Of a stretch of DNA of 64,000 nt, positions 49,408-57,254 are shown in pieces (positions within the stretch are counted from its first letter, which is position 1; each line of letters starts with the position of its first letter). The notes below the pieces were generated by a model. The model ran no database searches. It was not told where the DNA came from and worked only from the letters and a program-made list of their open reading frames with translations. The DNA comes from a virus: the IMG/VR virus record IMGVR_UViG_3300027917_000033, positions 23,843 to 87,842 of that record; one strand, written 5' to 3'. The position numbers and the translations under genes are program-made.

Positions 49408-49782
49408 TTAATCGATATCGAAATTCTGGTTCCCGCATGAAGGACACATGGCCTTGTGCTTGTTCTTCTCCCAACCCTTCGCTGTCCACCACCGTTGTTG
49501 CCACGCCACCCTCAACTCCTTCACGAATTCGAGCAGCAACCAGTTCCATGAGAAACACGCCATGCCCTTTTTGGTCTTCCACCGAAGCACGGGCACCCAT
49601 GTAAACCGAATCAGATCGGGAAAGATGTAAGCGTCGAACCGAATGAGCCGGGGACGCCATAGCCACTTGATGTCATCCCACATCTTCGTAAGGGGATTGT
49701 ATCGCCGTGACCAAAAATCATCCTGCGCCCAATCACAGGCGTGGCAGTGTAGATAGGCCACCTTCGTTCCCTCCAAAACCAA
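49408..49782 (-). CDS. zinc-binding aromatic-rich protein
   Basis: 124 residues. Starts with HCHACDWAQDDFW and ends MCPSCGNQNFDID, so one zinc site is formed from both ends. Very rich in Trp, Arg and Lys. Probably nucleic-acid binding. Not recognised. Confidence 0.55.
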   Translation of the reverse strand: MVLEGTKVAYLHCHACDWAQDDFWSRRYNPLTKMWDDIKWLWRPRLIRFDAYIFPDLIRFTWVPVLRWKTKKGMACFSWNWLLLEFVKELRVAWQQRWWTAKGWEKNKHKAMCPSCGNQNFDID

Positions 49783-49785
49783 TCC

Positions 49786-49905
49786 TCAACTCAAAAGCAT
49801 TGCCGCGCCCATAATAGCTGTCCCGACAGATATGGTAATGATCGCCCATGCAACATCGCGGAGAGCAATCTTGCACAGCCAATGGGCCTCTCCTGGAATT
49901 GGCAT
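49786..49905 (-). CDS. small membrane protein
   Basis: 39 residues from ATG 49905, SD GGGAGAGTGAAG. One hydrophobic helix (VAWAIITISVGTAIMGAAML). The SD segment is shared almost unchanged with the gene at 52550. Confidence 0.5.
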   Translation of the reverse strand: MPIPGEAHWLCKIALRDVAWAIITISVGTAIMGAAMLLS

Positions 49906-49919
49906 CTTCACTCTCCCAA

Positions 49920-50525
49920 TCATTTGATTGTGCGGCACTTGATCTCGCCACTTCCTTGGCAATAGGTGCAGGGCTGCGTCCCAATGTCTTCGCCATCCGC
50001 CGTTCGGATGATCTCTGCTCCCCCGCCACCGCAGGCCAAGCACGGCATTTTTGCTATCTCAATTTTCGCTCTCGGCTTCATATCTCCTCGCTTCAATACC
50101 GCCACGATTTCTGAGTGGTTCTCGCCCCACCGGATTGTGATCCGTAGCGCCCTCACCCAAGCCCTCCATGTGGCTGGCTCCGTTGGCGCACTCCAGGCGC
50201 AAAACCATGTCTGCGTGAACGGGAGTCGCCAGTAAATCGGCAGCTTAAAATGATTGCGGAGCCAGTAGGTAAAGCGTCTTCTGGGGGCCCACTCGAATGG
50301 GAGAATGCCGCCCATCTGTGCTATTTTGGCCCATCCGTGGATAACCCCCGCCTCGGTCCCCATGGCCGATGCCGAGAGCTTTTCCACCTCCTTGAGAATC
50401 TTGGCCTCCGACAGGTCTGGGCGACAACTCCGCAGCGCATTCAGCGCCTCTCCTATTTCAATCGCCCGCTTGCAGCCGTATGGCATCATTTGATACTCCT
50501 GTGAAAACTCTTGTGCTTTTTGCAC
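49920..50525 (-). CDS. protein with C-terminal DnaJ-type zinc finger
   Basis: 201 residues. Helical N-terminal part, Trp/Arg-rich centre, then CLACGGGGAEI ... CTYCQGSGEIKC, the same type of knuckle as in 7984-8748. The long frame could be two fused genes, but no internal SD decides it. Confidence 0.5.
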   Translation of the reverse strand: MQKAQEFSQEYQMMPYGCKRAIEIGEALNALRSCRPDLSEAKILKEVEKLSASAMGTEAGVIHGWAKIAQMGGILPFEWAPRRRFTYWLRNHFKLPIYWRLPFTQTWFCAWSAPTEPATWRAWVRALRITIRWGENHSEIVAVLKRGDMKPRAKIEIAKMPCLACGGGGAEIIRTADGEDIGTQPCTYCQGSGEIKCRTIK

Positions 50526-50575
50526 TTCTTCCCCCGCTTACACCTGGCGCATTTTCCCATCAAACTCTTGTCCTC

Positions 50576-50785
50576 TTAAGGCATCTTGACTACGGGTTTG
50601 GGATACAACACGAAATCGGCCCCACACACGGGGCAAGCGGCGTGGGCAAAGTCGCCGGGATCGCGCTGGCACCCATGCTCGACCTTCAACTCTGCGGCCT
50701 TCGCCTCCATGGTCGATTTACAGGCGTGGCATGTGCCCCGGAATGTTCTTTCCTTGGGGGCCGTCCCTCGCTCTACAACTTCCAT
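50576..50785 (-). CDS. zinc-ribbon small protein
   Basis: 69 residues. CHAC and CPVC separated by about 30 residues form a ribbon. Charged and short; GC-rich. Not recognised. Confidence 0.55.
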   Translation of the reverse strand: MEVVERGTAPKERTFRGTCHACKSTMEAKAAELKVEHGCQRDPGDFAHAACPVCGADFVLYPKPVVKMP

Positions 50786-50803
50786 CGTCCTACCTCTTCG
50801 CTC

Positions 50804-50974
50804 TTACTGGTATTTGTCCAACTTGGCGAACCGGATGACGGCCCCAGGCTCCCGGTAGAAGGTCATGGTGTTGGCCTTGGGGTTGCGCCACTGAAAGACC
50901 ATGAAGGCCACCCCGTAGAAGGCCATCACCACGAAGAGAATGACTTGGATTACGATTGCCGCCTTGCTATTCAT
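50804..50974 (-). CDS. small membrane protein
   Basis: 56 residues from ATG 50974 (SD GAGGGGAGTGAAG). One membrane helix AIVIQVILFVVMAFYGVAFM, then a soluble charged tail. Confidence 0.55.
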   Translation of the reverse strand: MNSKAAIVIQVILFVVMAFYGVAFMVFQWRNPKANTMTFYREPGAVIRFAKLDKYQ

Positions 50975-50988
50975 CTTCACTCCCCTCG

Positions 50989-51198
50989 TCATTTGTCCAC
51001 AAACGGATATGTAATCCAAATCACCCGCCTGCAACCACGGCAGCGATACCCCCGCCCCCCCTGAGAATCTACATCGAATGAGAGCCACGCGGCCCCACAC
51101 CGACACGCGCCGCCGTTCCAGTCCCTCTTCTCAAGTGAGCGGGCTGTTACCATAGCGCCCACGAAAACCGCAAAAACCGTAATTGCCACGATCACCAT
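50989..51198 (-). CDS. membrane-anchored zinc-ribbon protein
   Basis: 69 residues. N-terminal helix VIVAITVFAVFVGAMV, then CRCG and CRGC. Its start overlaps the end of the next gene by 68 bases. Confidence 0.5.
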   Translation of the reverse strand: MVIVAITVFAVFVGAMVTARSLEKRDWNGGACRCGAAWLSFDVDSQGGRGYRCRGCRRVIWITYPFVDK

Positions 51199-51346
51199 GC
51201 AACACCTCTATCAGGTCAGAAGAACGTCTATCTACCCGCCCGTACTTTACACACCTGGGACACCATCCCCCCGGCTGGATCACATCCCCGCATCGAGGAC
51301 ACGGCCAGGTGGCGGGGTAGCCGGGGTATAGTCCTGGGAAGTCCAT
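51131..51346 (-). CDS. zinc-ribbon small protein
   Basis: 71 residues. CPRCGDVIQPGGWCPRC is a complete four-Cys knuckle. The last third, overlapping the neighbour, may be non-conserved extension. Not recognised. Confidence 0.5.
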   Translation of the reverse strand: MDFPGLYPGYPATWPCPRCGDVIQPGGWCPRCVKYGRVDRRSSDLIEVLHGDRGNYGFCGFRGRYGNSPLT

Positions 51347-51366
51347 ATTGCTTTCCTAAGATTCTG

Positions 51367-51397
51367 ACCGTGCTAACGCCTTGCGTTAGAGTGGTCG
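51367..51397. terminator. hairpin, terminator-like
   Basis: CTAACGC/GCGTTAG with CTT loop, flanked by GACC/GGTC. Lies in the 85-base gap between two small genes. No U-run. Confidence 0.4.
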
Positions 51398-51432
51398 GAT
51401 GTTCCATTATGTCTTACACATGTTGTTTTGCC

Positions 51433-51582
51433 TCACTGGTTTGGGTAATGGCGCTTGATAGAATCCTGTAGCACCATAATGATGTGATCGCGCTCCAGCG
51501 TATGTGGGCTGTTCTTTTTGAGCCAATCAATGTCCTCATAGACTAATTTCATATAGGCGTCTTTATTCAACTTGGTTCCCAT
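51433..51582 (-). CDS. hypothetical small protein
   Basis: 49 residues from ATG 51582, SD AAGGGGAAG. Helical, charged (MKLVYEDIDWLKKNSPHTLE). Not recognised. Confidence 0.55.
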   Translation of the reverse strand: MGTKLNKDAYMKLVYEDIDWLKKNSPHTLERDHIIMVLQDSIKRHYPNQ

Positions 51583-51603
51583 TTTAACTTCCCCTTTCAT
51601 TTG

Positions 51604-51936
51604 TCATCTTGACTCGATTCTCTCTCCGAATCGGTCTTCTGGGTATACGAGCATCTCGCCCCCTATTGCGATACAGCGCGGCACCTCACTACCAGCCGCA
51701 ATGTAGCCCCGGCAAAACTCGTTTGTGCCTTCGGCAAGAGACACCCACTCCCATCCACCACGAAGTTCATTGTATTGATGCTGCACCACATGATAATTCT
51801 CTGGCCCCCCACCACTGACAGCATTCACGGCAAGGAGGGCATCAAGGGCGAAGTCTGCAATCGACCGGACGGTTTCGGAATCTTTGCCATTTAGGTCAAG
51901 CGCCAGCTTCATCTTGGCTATCTCTGGGCCTCCCAT
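51604..51936 (-). CDS. hypothetical protein
   Basis: 110 residues. Helical start, a Trp/Glu middle (RGGWEWVSLAEGTNEF) and a beta end. GC-rich block. Not recognised. Confidence 0.55.
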   Translation of the reverse strand: MGGPEIAKMKLALDLNGKDSETVRSIADFALDALLAVNAVSGGGPENYHVVQHQYNELRGGWEWVSLAEGTNEFCRGYIAAGSEVPRCIAIGGEMLVYPEDRFGERIESR

Positions 51937-51952
51937 GTTTCCTCCTTACTCC

Positions 51953-52279
51953 TCAACTCGAAAATAAGGTTGCCACCTTTTCCGCACATCGACGGCAAAT
52001 CGTAGCCCACGCGTCCCATCTCTTCTCGTTGTCCACGTAATCCCGTGTTGGGAGATTACAGAAGCTGCACCACCCAGAGATCCATGAGATATTCGCCCCG
52101 GCATCGTCTATGTCTTGTGGGGTGGCATTCTCGACATCCAGGGCCGCAAGGCGGTTATATATCACCTCAGGGTCATTGTGCATAAGCCCGCCCCATTTTC
52201 CCCCGCGCCTATGGAAGTATTGGTCCTTCCACCTCTCGGCCACCCGCCGTATCATGTCACGCTCGGTCACTCGAACCAT
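51953..52279 (-). CDS. hypothetical protein with zinc knuckle
   Basis: 108 residues. WCSFCNLPTRDYV and ICRRCAEK form a four-Cys site in the C-terminal half; N-terminal helix is Arg-rich. Not recognised. Confidence 0.55.
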   Translation of the reverse strand: MVRVTERDMIRRVAERWKDQYFHRRGGKWGGLMHNDPEVIYNRLAALDVENATPQDIDDAGANISWISGWCSFCNLPTRDYVDNEKRWDAWATICRRCAEKVATLFSS

Positions 52280-52295
52280 CTCACTCTCCCAATCC

Positions 52296-52550
52296 TCAAC
52301 TCGTATGTTGGGCCTTCGCTAATGCCCTCTCCACGATCTCCCACACCACTGGGAATCGCCTCAGATGTTCGTCATCGGCAAACCGATTCCTAACGACCAA
52401 AAGGGCATCCCGCATGTCTGGCGCGGCTGATGCGAGATGGGCGTTCTTGCGCCCCTCGGGATCGTTGTTGAAAAACCCGATATGGACCTCTTTCCCGCGT
52501 ATCACCTCGATCTGGTCGTCTGTGTATTCTGCTACTTCCCAATCGTCCAT
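52296..52550 (-). CDS. hypothetical small protein
   Basis: 84 residues from ATG 52550, chosen because the SD stretch GGGAGAGTGAAG is the same as before 49905. Pattern DALLVVRNRFADDEHLRRF. Not recognised. Confidence 0.55.
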   Translation of the reverse strand: MDDWEVAEYTDDQIEVIRGKEVHIGFFNNDPEGRKNAHLASAAPDMRDALLVVRNRFADDEHLRRFPVVWEIVERALAKAQHTS

Positions 52551-52564
52551 CTTCACTCTCCCAA

Positions 52565-52747
52565 TCATTTACACAGTTCCCACCGGAGATCGCCCTCGGG
52601 GTGGGTCCAGTATCGTTTGTGTCGATAGAGATTCCCGTTTTTGTGGACCCCCACGCGCCTGCCGCACTTGGGGCACTCGACAGACTTCTTGGCCTTTGGG
52701 GGCTTCCAGTATGTAGGATAAACCGTGTACCCTCGGTAAACCATCAC
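52565..52747 (-). CDS. zinc-ribbon small protein
   Basis: 60 residues. CPKCGRRVGVHKNGNLYRH suggests a Cys/His site; the end ELCK adds one Cys. Tyr- and Trp-rich. Not recognised. Confidence 0.55.
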   Translation of the reverse strand: MMVYRGYTVYPTYWKPPKAKKSVECPKCGRRVGVHKNGNLYRHKRYWTHPEGDLRWELCK

Positions 52748-52761
52748 AAGTCCTCAACCAA

Positions 52762-53046
52762 TCAACAGCCTGGTTCGTCCATGTCCCGCAAGAGATAATA
52801 GAGATGTTTGACATCCCACCACAAACGAGTCGTCCATGGTATGTCTGGGCTCACCACCCCATCATCCTCAACGGCATGAAAATATACGGTCTTCCCGCAA
52901 GCATCACAGAAAAGAGAATGGTGTTTCGCCTTGTCGTCACCCATGGGGCTGTAACATTCGTCCCAAAGGTGCAATCCGCGTCGGCAAAACCACCTTGGCC
53001 AAACCCATCCCAGTATTCCAATGTAGGTAAATCCGTTGTATTTCAT
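52762..53046 (-). CDS. zinc-binding aromatic-rich protein
   Basis: 94 residues from ATG 53046. Trp-rich start (GILGWVWPRWFCRRGLHLW), then LFCDACGKTVYF. Behind the SD TTGAGGAC of the stereotyped junction. Not recognised. Confidence 0.55.
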   Translation of the reverse strand: MKYNGFTYIGILGWVWPRWFCRRGLHLWDECYSPMGDDKAKHHSLFCDACGKTVYFHAVEDDGVVSPDIPWTTRLWWDVKHLYYLLRDMDEPGC

Positions 53047-53067
53047 CTGACTTTCGTCCTCAACCAA

Positions 53068-53202
53068 TCATTTGCCTTGCTTCTGGCACTCCTTGCACAG
53101 CCTCCGGTATATCCCTGGGTGTCCACTCACCCTCATTACAAACTCCCGCCTGCACCGGATGCAGTTGGCCGTGTGCGTTGTCTTCTTCTTCCCTGGTCGC
53201 AT
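53068..53202 (-). CDS. 44-residue zinc-ribbon protein
   Basis: Basic small protein with CIRCRREF and LCKEC, a compact zinc knuckle. Starts at ATG 53202, SD AGGAC-type. Ends directly in the junction sequence of the next gene. Confidence 0.5.
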   Translation of the reverse strand: MRPGKKKTTHTANCIRCRREFVMRVSGHPGIYRRLCKECQKQGK

Positions 53203-53221
53203 CACTCTTGTCCTCGTTTGA

Positions 53222-53413
53222 TTAACGCCTTTTCACGAAAGATCCGCTGCCATCTGGCTTGACGTATCCTTCGTCGAGAAGCCACGAGGCAAACGAATAG
53301 AGAAGTCCATCGATTCCAGCTTCAAGGATGAATTCCTGCAAGGTCGAGCCCGTTTCCTTCAAGTTGTTTTGAAGCCATTCTTTGTAGAGATTGTCAATGG
53401 ATTCTCCCATCAT
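53222..53413 (-). CDS. hypothetical small protein
   Basis: 63 residues, helical, acidic then basic end (GSFVKRR). Double ATG at the start; either may be used. Not recognised. Confidence 0.5.
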   Translation of the reverse strand: MMGESIDNLYKEWLQNNLKETGSTLQEFILEAGIDGLLYSFASWLLDEGYVKPDGSGSFVKRR

Positions 53414-53432
53414 CGTTGCCTTTCAAAATCGC

Positions 53433-53579
53433 TCATTTGCCTATTCTACGAATAGCCTCGATCACGCATCGCACATCCCCCGGGGAAATCGGCGGAAATT
53501 TGGTCACCTCGTTCGCCCGGAGCATGTTTGCGATCTTGGCGATCTCTTCCATTTCGATCAGGTTGTAATCGTCTTTCAT
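53433..53579 (-). CDS. 48-residue hypothetical protein
   Basis: From ATG 53579 behind GAGGAGTGAAG. Helical (LIEMEEIAKIANMLRANEV). Not recognised. Confidence 0.5.
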   Translation of the reverse strand: MKDDYNLIEMEEIAKIANMLRANEVTKFPPISPGDVRCVIEAIRRIGK

Positions 53580-53593
53580 CTTCACTCCTCTCG

Positions 53594-53956
53594 TCAACTA
53601 TGAATCCACTGCCTTGCGATCTCGCATAGGGCAATAAAGACCTCATCCTTGTCTCGCTCCCGGCTTTCGAGTTGATCATAGGGAACGAGGTCGGGGTGAA
53701 CCTTCTTCTCGCGGTCATAGACCTCCCCGTACACCCACCCCATTTCGATGTAGGCTTGCATCCACCCCCCATGCAGCTCCTCGGGAGACGATGATCGGAG
53801 GTCGCCACACTGCCTGTCGATTACCTCGATGAATTGGGTCTTGAATGCATCTTCCCTGTCTGCCCACAGCGCGGGAACAATAGGGGCCTCGGCTGCTTCT
53901 GCCGCCAGCCTTGCCGCGTTGTATACAAATTCCGCCCTTCGCTCCTTTAGGTCCAT
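53594..53956 (-). CDS. RyR-domain protein
   Basis: 120 residues. The segment ELHGGWMQAYIEMGWVYGE ... KKVHPDLVPYDQL ... RDKDEVF follows the RyR (ryanodine receptor repeat) domain, widespread in phages and bacteria; its ligand there is unknown, adenine nucleotides have been proposed. The N-terminal helix is Ala/Glu-rich. Confidence 0.7.
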   Translation of the reverse strand: MDLKERRAEFVYNAARLAAEAAEAPIVPALWADREDAFKTQFIEVIDRQCGDLRSSSPEELHGGWMQAYIEMGWVYGEVYDREKKVHPDLVPYDQLESRERDKDEVFIALCEIARQWIHS

Positions 53957-53973
53957 GGTTCAACCTTTCAAAT

Positions 53974-54141
53974 CTAAGATTCTGTGCATCGAGTCCACTT
54001 GGACCCCAGGAAGATCCGCGCCCGAAGGCGCATGAGCCAAGACACATCCCTGCTCATGGTCACAAGCAACTCCCCTGAGCCGAACACGTCCCACACCCAG
54101 CCGTTACTATTGATCTTGAATTCGTTTACCACTCTGACCAT
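53974..54141 (-). CDS. 55-residue hypothetical protein
   Basis: Frame from ATG 54141, overlapping the end of the next gene by 16 bases. Beta start (FKINSNGWVWDVF) and Arg-rich end. Not recognised. Confidence 0.45.
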   Translation of the reverse strand: MVRVVNEFKINSNGWVWDVFGSGELLVTMSRDVSWLMRLRARIFLGSKWTRCTES

Positions 54142-54383
54142 TGTTTAGCTCGAACCTGCTCGGCTACCTCCCAAATGTAGTCTCTGGTGGCTACTTTAAA
54201 CCCAAGCCTGCTACTGACTTTCTTCAGCCAAGCCTCTTGACCTTTCTTTATTGGATGAAAATCCCAAATTGAGGATTCATCTGTGACGTAGGCTTCTGGA
54301 TGGCCTACAGCTTCGAGAACAACCATTACATATTCACGTAGCGCATCAATTTTGTTTTTATCTGCAGGAACTATTTTCTTCAT
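54126..54383 (-). CDS. hypothetical protein
   Basis: 85 residues from ATG 54383. Basic helical, Trp-rich (QEAWLKKVSSRLGFKVATRD). AT-rich codon use again. Not recognised. Confidence 0.5.
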   Translation of the reverse strand: MKKIVPADKNKIDALREYVMVVLEAVGHPEAYVTDESSIWDFHPIKKGQEAWLKKVSSRLGFKVATRDYIWEVAEQVRAKQWSEW

Positions 54384-54384
54384 G

Positions 54385-54972
54385 TTATTCCTCTTCTTCA
54401 TCTGATATTAGGCCAATGTCACAGAATTCACACTCTGGCTCATCGCATGTGTGCTCTTGCCACCGACATTCTGCTCTCCTTTTGTTATAATCTACAGCAA
54501 TCCGGCAAATAAATTCTCTGCATGTTTCATGAGGCATTTTCATGCTTGTGTCTTTCCAGCAGAGCCAGGCTGGGCCATCGTAGTTTATGCACCAACGACA
54601 ATTATTTTCATGTGTCTCTTCGCAATGCAAAGTGCAGAATTTATCATGATTAAATCTAGCGCAATCACTGCCACCATAATGCCACAAAGCAAGCGCTCTA
54701 TTCATCACTCTTTCAAACAAGCTTGGGTCATGTATATCGTAATAATGACTAAAATTGTAGGCGTATACACACACTTTGGTGATCGGGCCTTTGTCTGGGA
54801 TGATAATTGATATATTAATGATAGCATGGCTACTACCACTCTGCGCCTGTCGCCAGAACGATCGCTCTTGCCTGCGAATTCCATCTGACAACACGATTTT
54901 TCTCCAACCATTACAATACATATAATCTGCAATGGTGTCCAATATAACTTGGCATTCTTCAGCAGCTGTCAT
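54385..54972 (-). CDS. DPxxF-family protein with cysteine-rich extension
   Basis: 195 residues. Family part to ~105 (YDIHDPSLFERVMNRALAL); then about 90 residues with some 14 Cys and several His (CTLHCEETHENNCRWC, CREFIC, CDEPECEFC), a zinc-rich addition not present in other members. ATG 54972 comes directly after the CCA of tRNA-Glu, and GGAG in the tRNA acceptor can serve as SD. Confidence 0.65.
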   Translation of the reverse strand: MTAAEECQVILDTIADYMYCNGWRKIVLSDGIRRQERSFWRQAQSGSSHAIINISIIIPDKGPITKVCVYAYNFSHYYDIHDPSLFERVMNRALALWHYGGSDCARFNHDKFCTLHCEETHENNCRWCINYDGPAWLCWKDTSMKMPHETCREFICRIAVDYNKRRAECRWQEHTCDEPECEFCDIGLISDEEEE

Positions 54973-54975
54973 TGG

Positions 54976-55048
54976 CGCTCCAGGGGGGAGTCGAACCCAC
55001 CTCTTGCGGTGTGAAAGACCGCCGTCCTAACCGGTAGACTACTGGAGC
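54976..55048 (-). tRNA. tRNA-Glu (anticodon UUC)
   Basis: Stem GCGGT/ACCGC, loop CTTTCAC; reads GAA/GAG. CCA encoded and followed directly by the ATG of 54385-54972. Confidence 0.9.
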
Positions 55049-55089
55049 TATCTGTGGAATGGTTCTGCCGCTTTCTTGTTAATCTCCGG

Positions 55090-55257
55090 TTATTCTGCCT
55101 TGAGCATTCTTGGTCGGACCTCGTTGGGTTCGTCGTCGGACTCGTAGAACTCCTCTTTGATGGTCCCGCACACGCAGCACCAATAAATCCCTATGCTTCC
55201 ATTGGTCCCGGCATGGCCCATGAATCTCCACTCGTGTATGTGCTTTTGCATGTCCAT
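55090..55257 (-). CDS. 55-residue zinc-knuckle protein
   Basis: From ATG 55257, SD GAGGAG. IYWCCVCGTIKEEFY with an N-terminal H-I-H makes a likely Cys/His zinc site. GC-rich. Not recognised. Confidence 0.5.
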   Translation of the reverse strand: MDMQKHIHEWRFMGHAGTNGSIGIYWCCVCGTIKEEFYESDDEPNEVRPRMLKAE

Positions 55258-55264
55258 CTCCTCA

Positions 55265-55558
55265 TTAAAACTGTTGGCCGTGTACCGGGCAGACCCACCC
55301 AGCCGTAAGAGCCCCTGGTCGGTGGTTCATACAGTTACACTTGGGCTTGATTTCGTATTGAGTGTTTGCCTGCGTCGGTGGTTGTTCCTCTCGGACCACT
55401 CTGATAAACACCTGTCCCAGTTCTTTCCGCACAAATGATTCAAACTCCTGAAGCTTGCACCCCAGAGCGTAAACGGCATCATGTGCTTCGGGGTCAGTTA
55501 TGGCGTTGATCTTTTCCCACAACTCCCGGCTTGCCTCTCCAGAGAATATTCTGTCCAT
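55265..55558 (-). CDS. hypothetical protein
   Basis: 97 residues. Helical start (WEKINAITDPEAHDAVYAL), CNCMNH and CPVHG at the end as a zinc site. Not recognised. Confidence 0.55.
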   Translation of the reverse strand: MDRIFSGEASRELWEKINAITDPEAHDAVYALGCKLQEFESFVRKELGQVFIRVVREEQPPTQANTQYEIKPKCNCMNHRPGALTAGWVCPVHGQQF

Positions 55559-55585
55559 GTCTCCCCCTATCTCATCTAAAATTGA

Positions 55586-55657
55586 TGGCGTTGGAGGGAT
55601 TCGAACCCTCGGGCTGTCACCGGCTGGCGGCCCACCTTACGCCGCGTCCCCAATGCC
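55586..55657 (-). pseudogene. tRNA-like gene, anticodon not assignable
   Basis: T-arm GAGGG-TTCGAAT-CCCTC and acceptor strand CAACGCC are intact; GGCATTG 72 bases upstream pairs with it at six of seven positions. The D and anticodon arms do not fold normally; instead GCGGC/GCCGC forms a stem with a 9-base loop. Degenerate tRNA or tRNA-like element. Confidence 0.4.
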
Positions 55658-55719
55658 CTGCGCTCCCGTTGGTGGTCGCCTTCTCTACGCTCTAAATCCC
55701 CTTAATATATTCTTCTTTA

Positions 55720-56013
55720 TTAACCTATGTGCCATATCATCAAATCTTGTGCGTGATAAAGCAAAGTGTTGGATGTTAAGACGTATGTTCCTGGTTGGTG
55801 CGTATTGGTGAATATCACCAATTCATTTGAATGTTTACGTTTTATACCCCAGCATTCGACTCCGAATTTAAATCCATGCCCATTTTCTGGTGGTAGATCG
55901 TCGCCTATCTTGAATTCATATAGTTTGTCCACTACTTCATTTGGATCGTATATCCAGTTTGGTATGGTGTTGGTACGGTGAATATGGAGATGATCGCTGT
56001 TTTCATCAGCCAT
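55720..56013 (-). CDS. hypothetical protein
   Basis: 97 residues from ATG 56013. Beta-rich (GHGFKFGVECWGIKRKHSNE). Overlaps the next gene's end by 8 bases. Not recognised. Confidence 0.5.
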   Translation of the reverse strand: MADENSDHLHIHRTNTIPNWIYDPNEVVDKLYEFKIGDDLPPENGHGFKFGVECWGIKRKHSNELVIFTNTHQPGTYVLTSNTLLYHAQDLMIWHIG

Positions 56014-56629
56014 GTAGCCATCCTTCTGCTTCTTCTGCACATTTTGGGTTTGCTATGCTGGTGGTTCTTAGCTTGTAAGTTTCTTTATTACCGAACTCTA
56101 CGTTGTTGTTGCCCCAGAAAGTGACGTTTTTGTGGTTCCTGCTAAGCATTATGGCCATTCCTTTGTGGTCATTGCTGACACAACTGTAGTTATATATACC
56201 GTCTGGTCTGAACCTGTCCATCACGAACTTTGATATTAACGTAAAATCGCTAAAATTATGTGTAACTGGGCTGCATGAAGCAGATGCCGTTCCGACTATC
56301 TGGTCGTAAATTATGTTAAATTGCTTGTGGTAGCTGCCACGGTTGGTCATACAGTTGCCCCAGGCCCCATAAATTATATAATTAGGCCCCACGATCTGCG
56401 ATTTGTAATCTGTCGGTTCGGAAAGCCTGTGAATACTCAAGAATGCTGAGTTTATAACATTAATAATTGCAGCGTCTGATGTTATTAAAGTAGCTATCGG
56501 ACGCGCAGCGGGTCTTGGCGTTACCGGCCAACCAGCGACATGGGAGCCAGCAAAGGCGCTCCAATTAATGTAAAGCTTTGCGTCCGTAAATATTCCATCG
56601 AACGTGTTAACTATGATTACATCGTGCAT
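56006..56629 (-). CDS. hypothetical protein directly after tRNA-Leu
   Basis: 207 residues from ATG 56629, three bases past the tRNA-Leu (UAA) end. Alpha/beta, with FIGTASASCSPVTHNF-like Ser/Thr stretches and the end ANPKCAEEAEGWLHG. No DPxxF signature. Not recognised. Confidence 0.55.
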   Translation of the reverse strand: MHDVIIVNTFDGIFTDAKLYINWSAFAGSHVAGWPVTPRPAARPIATLITSDAAIINVINSAFLSIHRLSEPTDYKSQIVGPNYIIYGAWGNCMTNRGSYHKQFNIIYDQIVGTASASCSPVTHNFSDFTLISKFVMDRFRPDGIYNYSCVSNDHKGMAIMLSRNHKNVTFWGNNNVEFGNKETYKLRTTSIANPKCAEEAEGWLHG

Positions 56630-56632
56630 TGA

Positions 56633-56716
56633 TGCCCGAGGTGGGATTCGAACCCACACTTCCTTGCGGAAACCACATTTTAAGTGTGGTGAGTCTACCT
56701 ATTCCTCCACTCGGGC
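56633..56716 (-). tRNA. tRNA-Leu (anticodon UAA)
   Basis: Class II. Stem CCACA/TGTGG, loop CTTAAAA; reads UUA/UUG. No encoded CCA; TCA then ATG of the next gene. Confidence 0.9.
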
Positions 56717-56737
56717 AATTGGTAACCTGAATAAAAT

Positions 56738-56769
56738 CGGGCAATGTATACCAATTCCATCACTCGGGC
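56738..56769 (-). pseudogene. tRNA-Leu 5' half remnant
   Basis: The minus strand repeats the acceptor and D-arm of tRNA-Leu (GCCCGAGTGATGGAATTGGT) and then breaks off. The stop codon of 56760-57254 is inside it. Points to repeated insertion or deletion of tRNA genes at this spot. Confidence 0.5.
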
Positions 56770-57254
56770 GGTTTCGTACCAATCATGCCGTCCTTTGGAT
56801 TAATCGACTTAGTAGCCTTGTAATTCAAGAAGAAGGTTTGGCTGCACACTGGCTCATACGGGTTGGCTAACGATACTGGTTTGTCAGTAATATAGGCATT
56901 TTCTGGGCTTACTGTGTATTTCTTAAAAATCTTTCGATCTGTACAAATTATTGGTTTGTGGTTGGCATCATAAATGGCATATCCATTGCCGTTGGTTATG
57001 CCAAAGTGCGGGATGTAATCTGGGCTGTAAAGATCTTTTTTGACACAAGTTTCCCACGTATCAAAGGCGGCACATTTAACCCAATATGTGCCGCCTTTAT
57101 ATAATGCCAATTTGCCCATTGGTTGTACGCTAATTAGGCCTGACGCAATGGTGCTTGGATACACTTTTCTAATGGTAGGCATTGTGAATTTAGTGAAATC
57201 GATATCTTTAATTTTTTCTTGCGCCTTTGGGTTGAATTTGTATTCAGTCGTCAT
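56760..57254 (-). CDS. hypothetical protein
   Basis: 164 residues. Aromatic- and Pro-rich beta protein (LALYKGGTYWVKCAAFDTW). Its final P-P-E and stop codon come from a tRNA-Leu remnant. Overlaps the dehydrogenase end by 11 bases. Not recognised. Confidence 0.5.
   Translation of the reverse strand: MTTEYKFNPKAQEKIKDIDFTKFTMPTIRKVYPSTIASGLISVQPMGKLALYKGGTYWVKCAAFDTWETCVKKDLYSPDYIPHFGITNGNGYAIYDANHKPIICTDRKIFKKYTVSPENAYITDKPVSLANPYEPVCSQTFFLNYKATKSINPKDGMIGTKPPE

Noticed and set aside
49310-49666. Long N-terminal extension of the 48953-49309 gene
   Set aside because: It overlaps the better supported gene 49408-49782 and a membrane peptide, and the ATGA overlap favours ATG 49309.
50480-51064. 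194-residue plus-strand open frame
   Set aside because: It lies opposite several minus-strand genes with SD sequences and zinc motifs, has Pro/Leu/Arg-rich shadow composition, and no SD.
55586-55657. tRNA-Sec
   Set aside because: A short stretch resembles the SelC variable arm, but there is no UCA anticodon and no extended acceptor or D stem.
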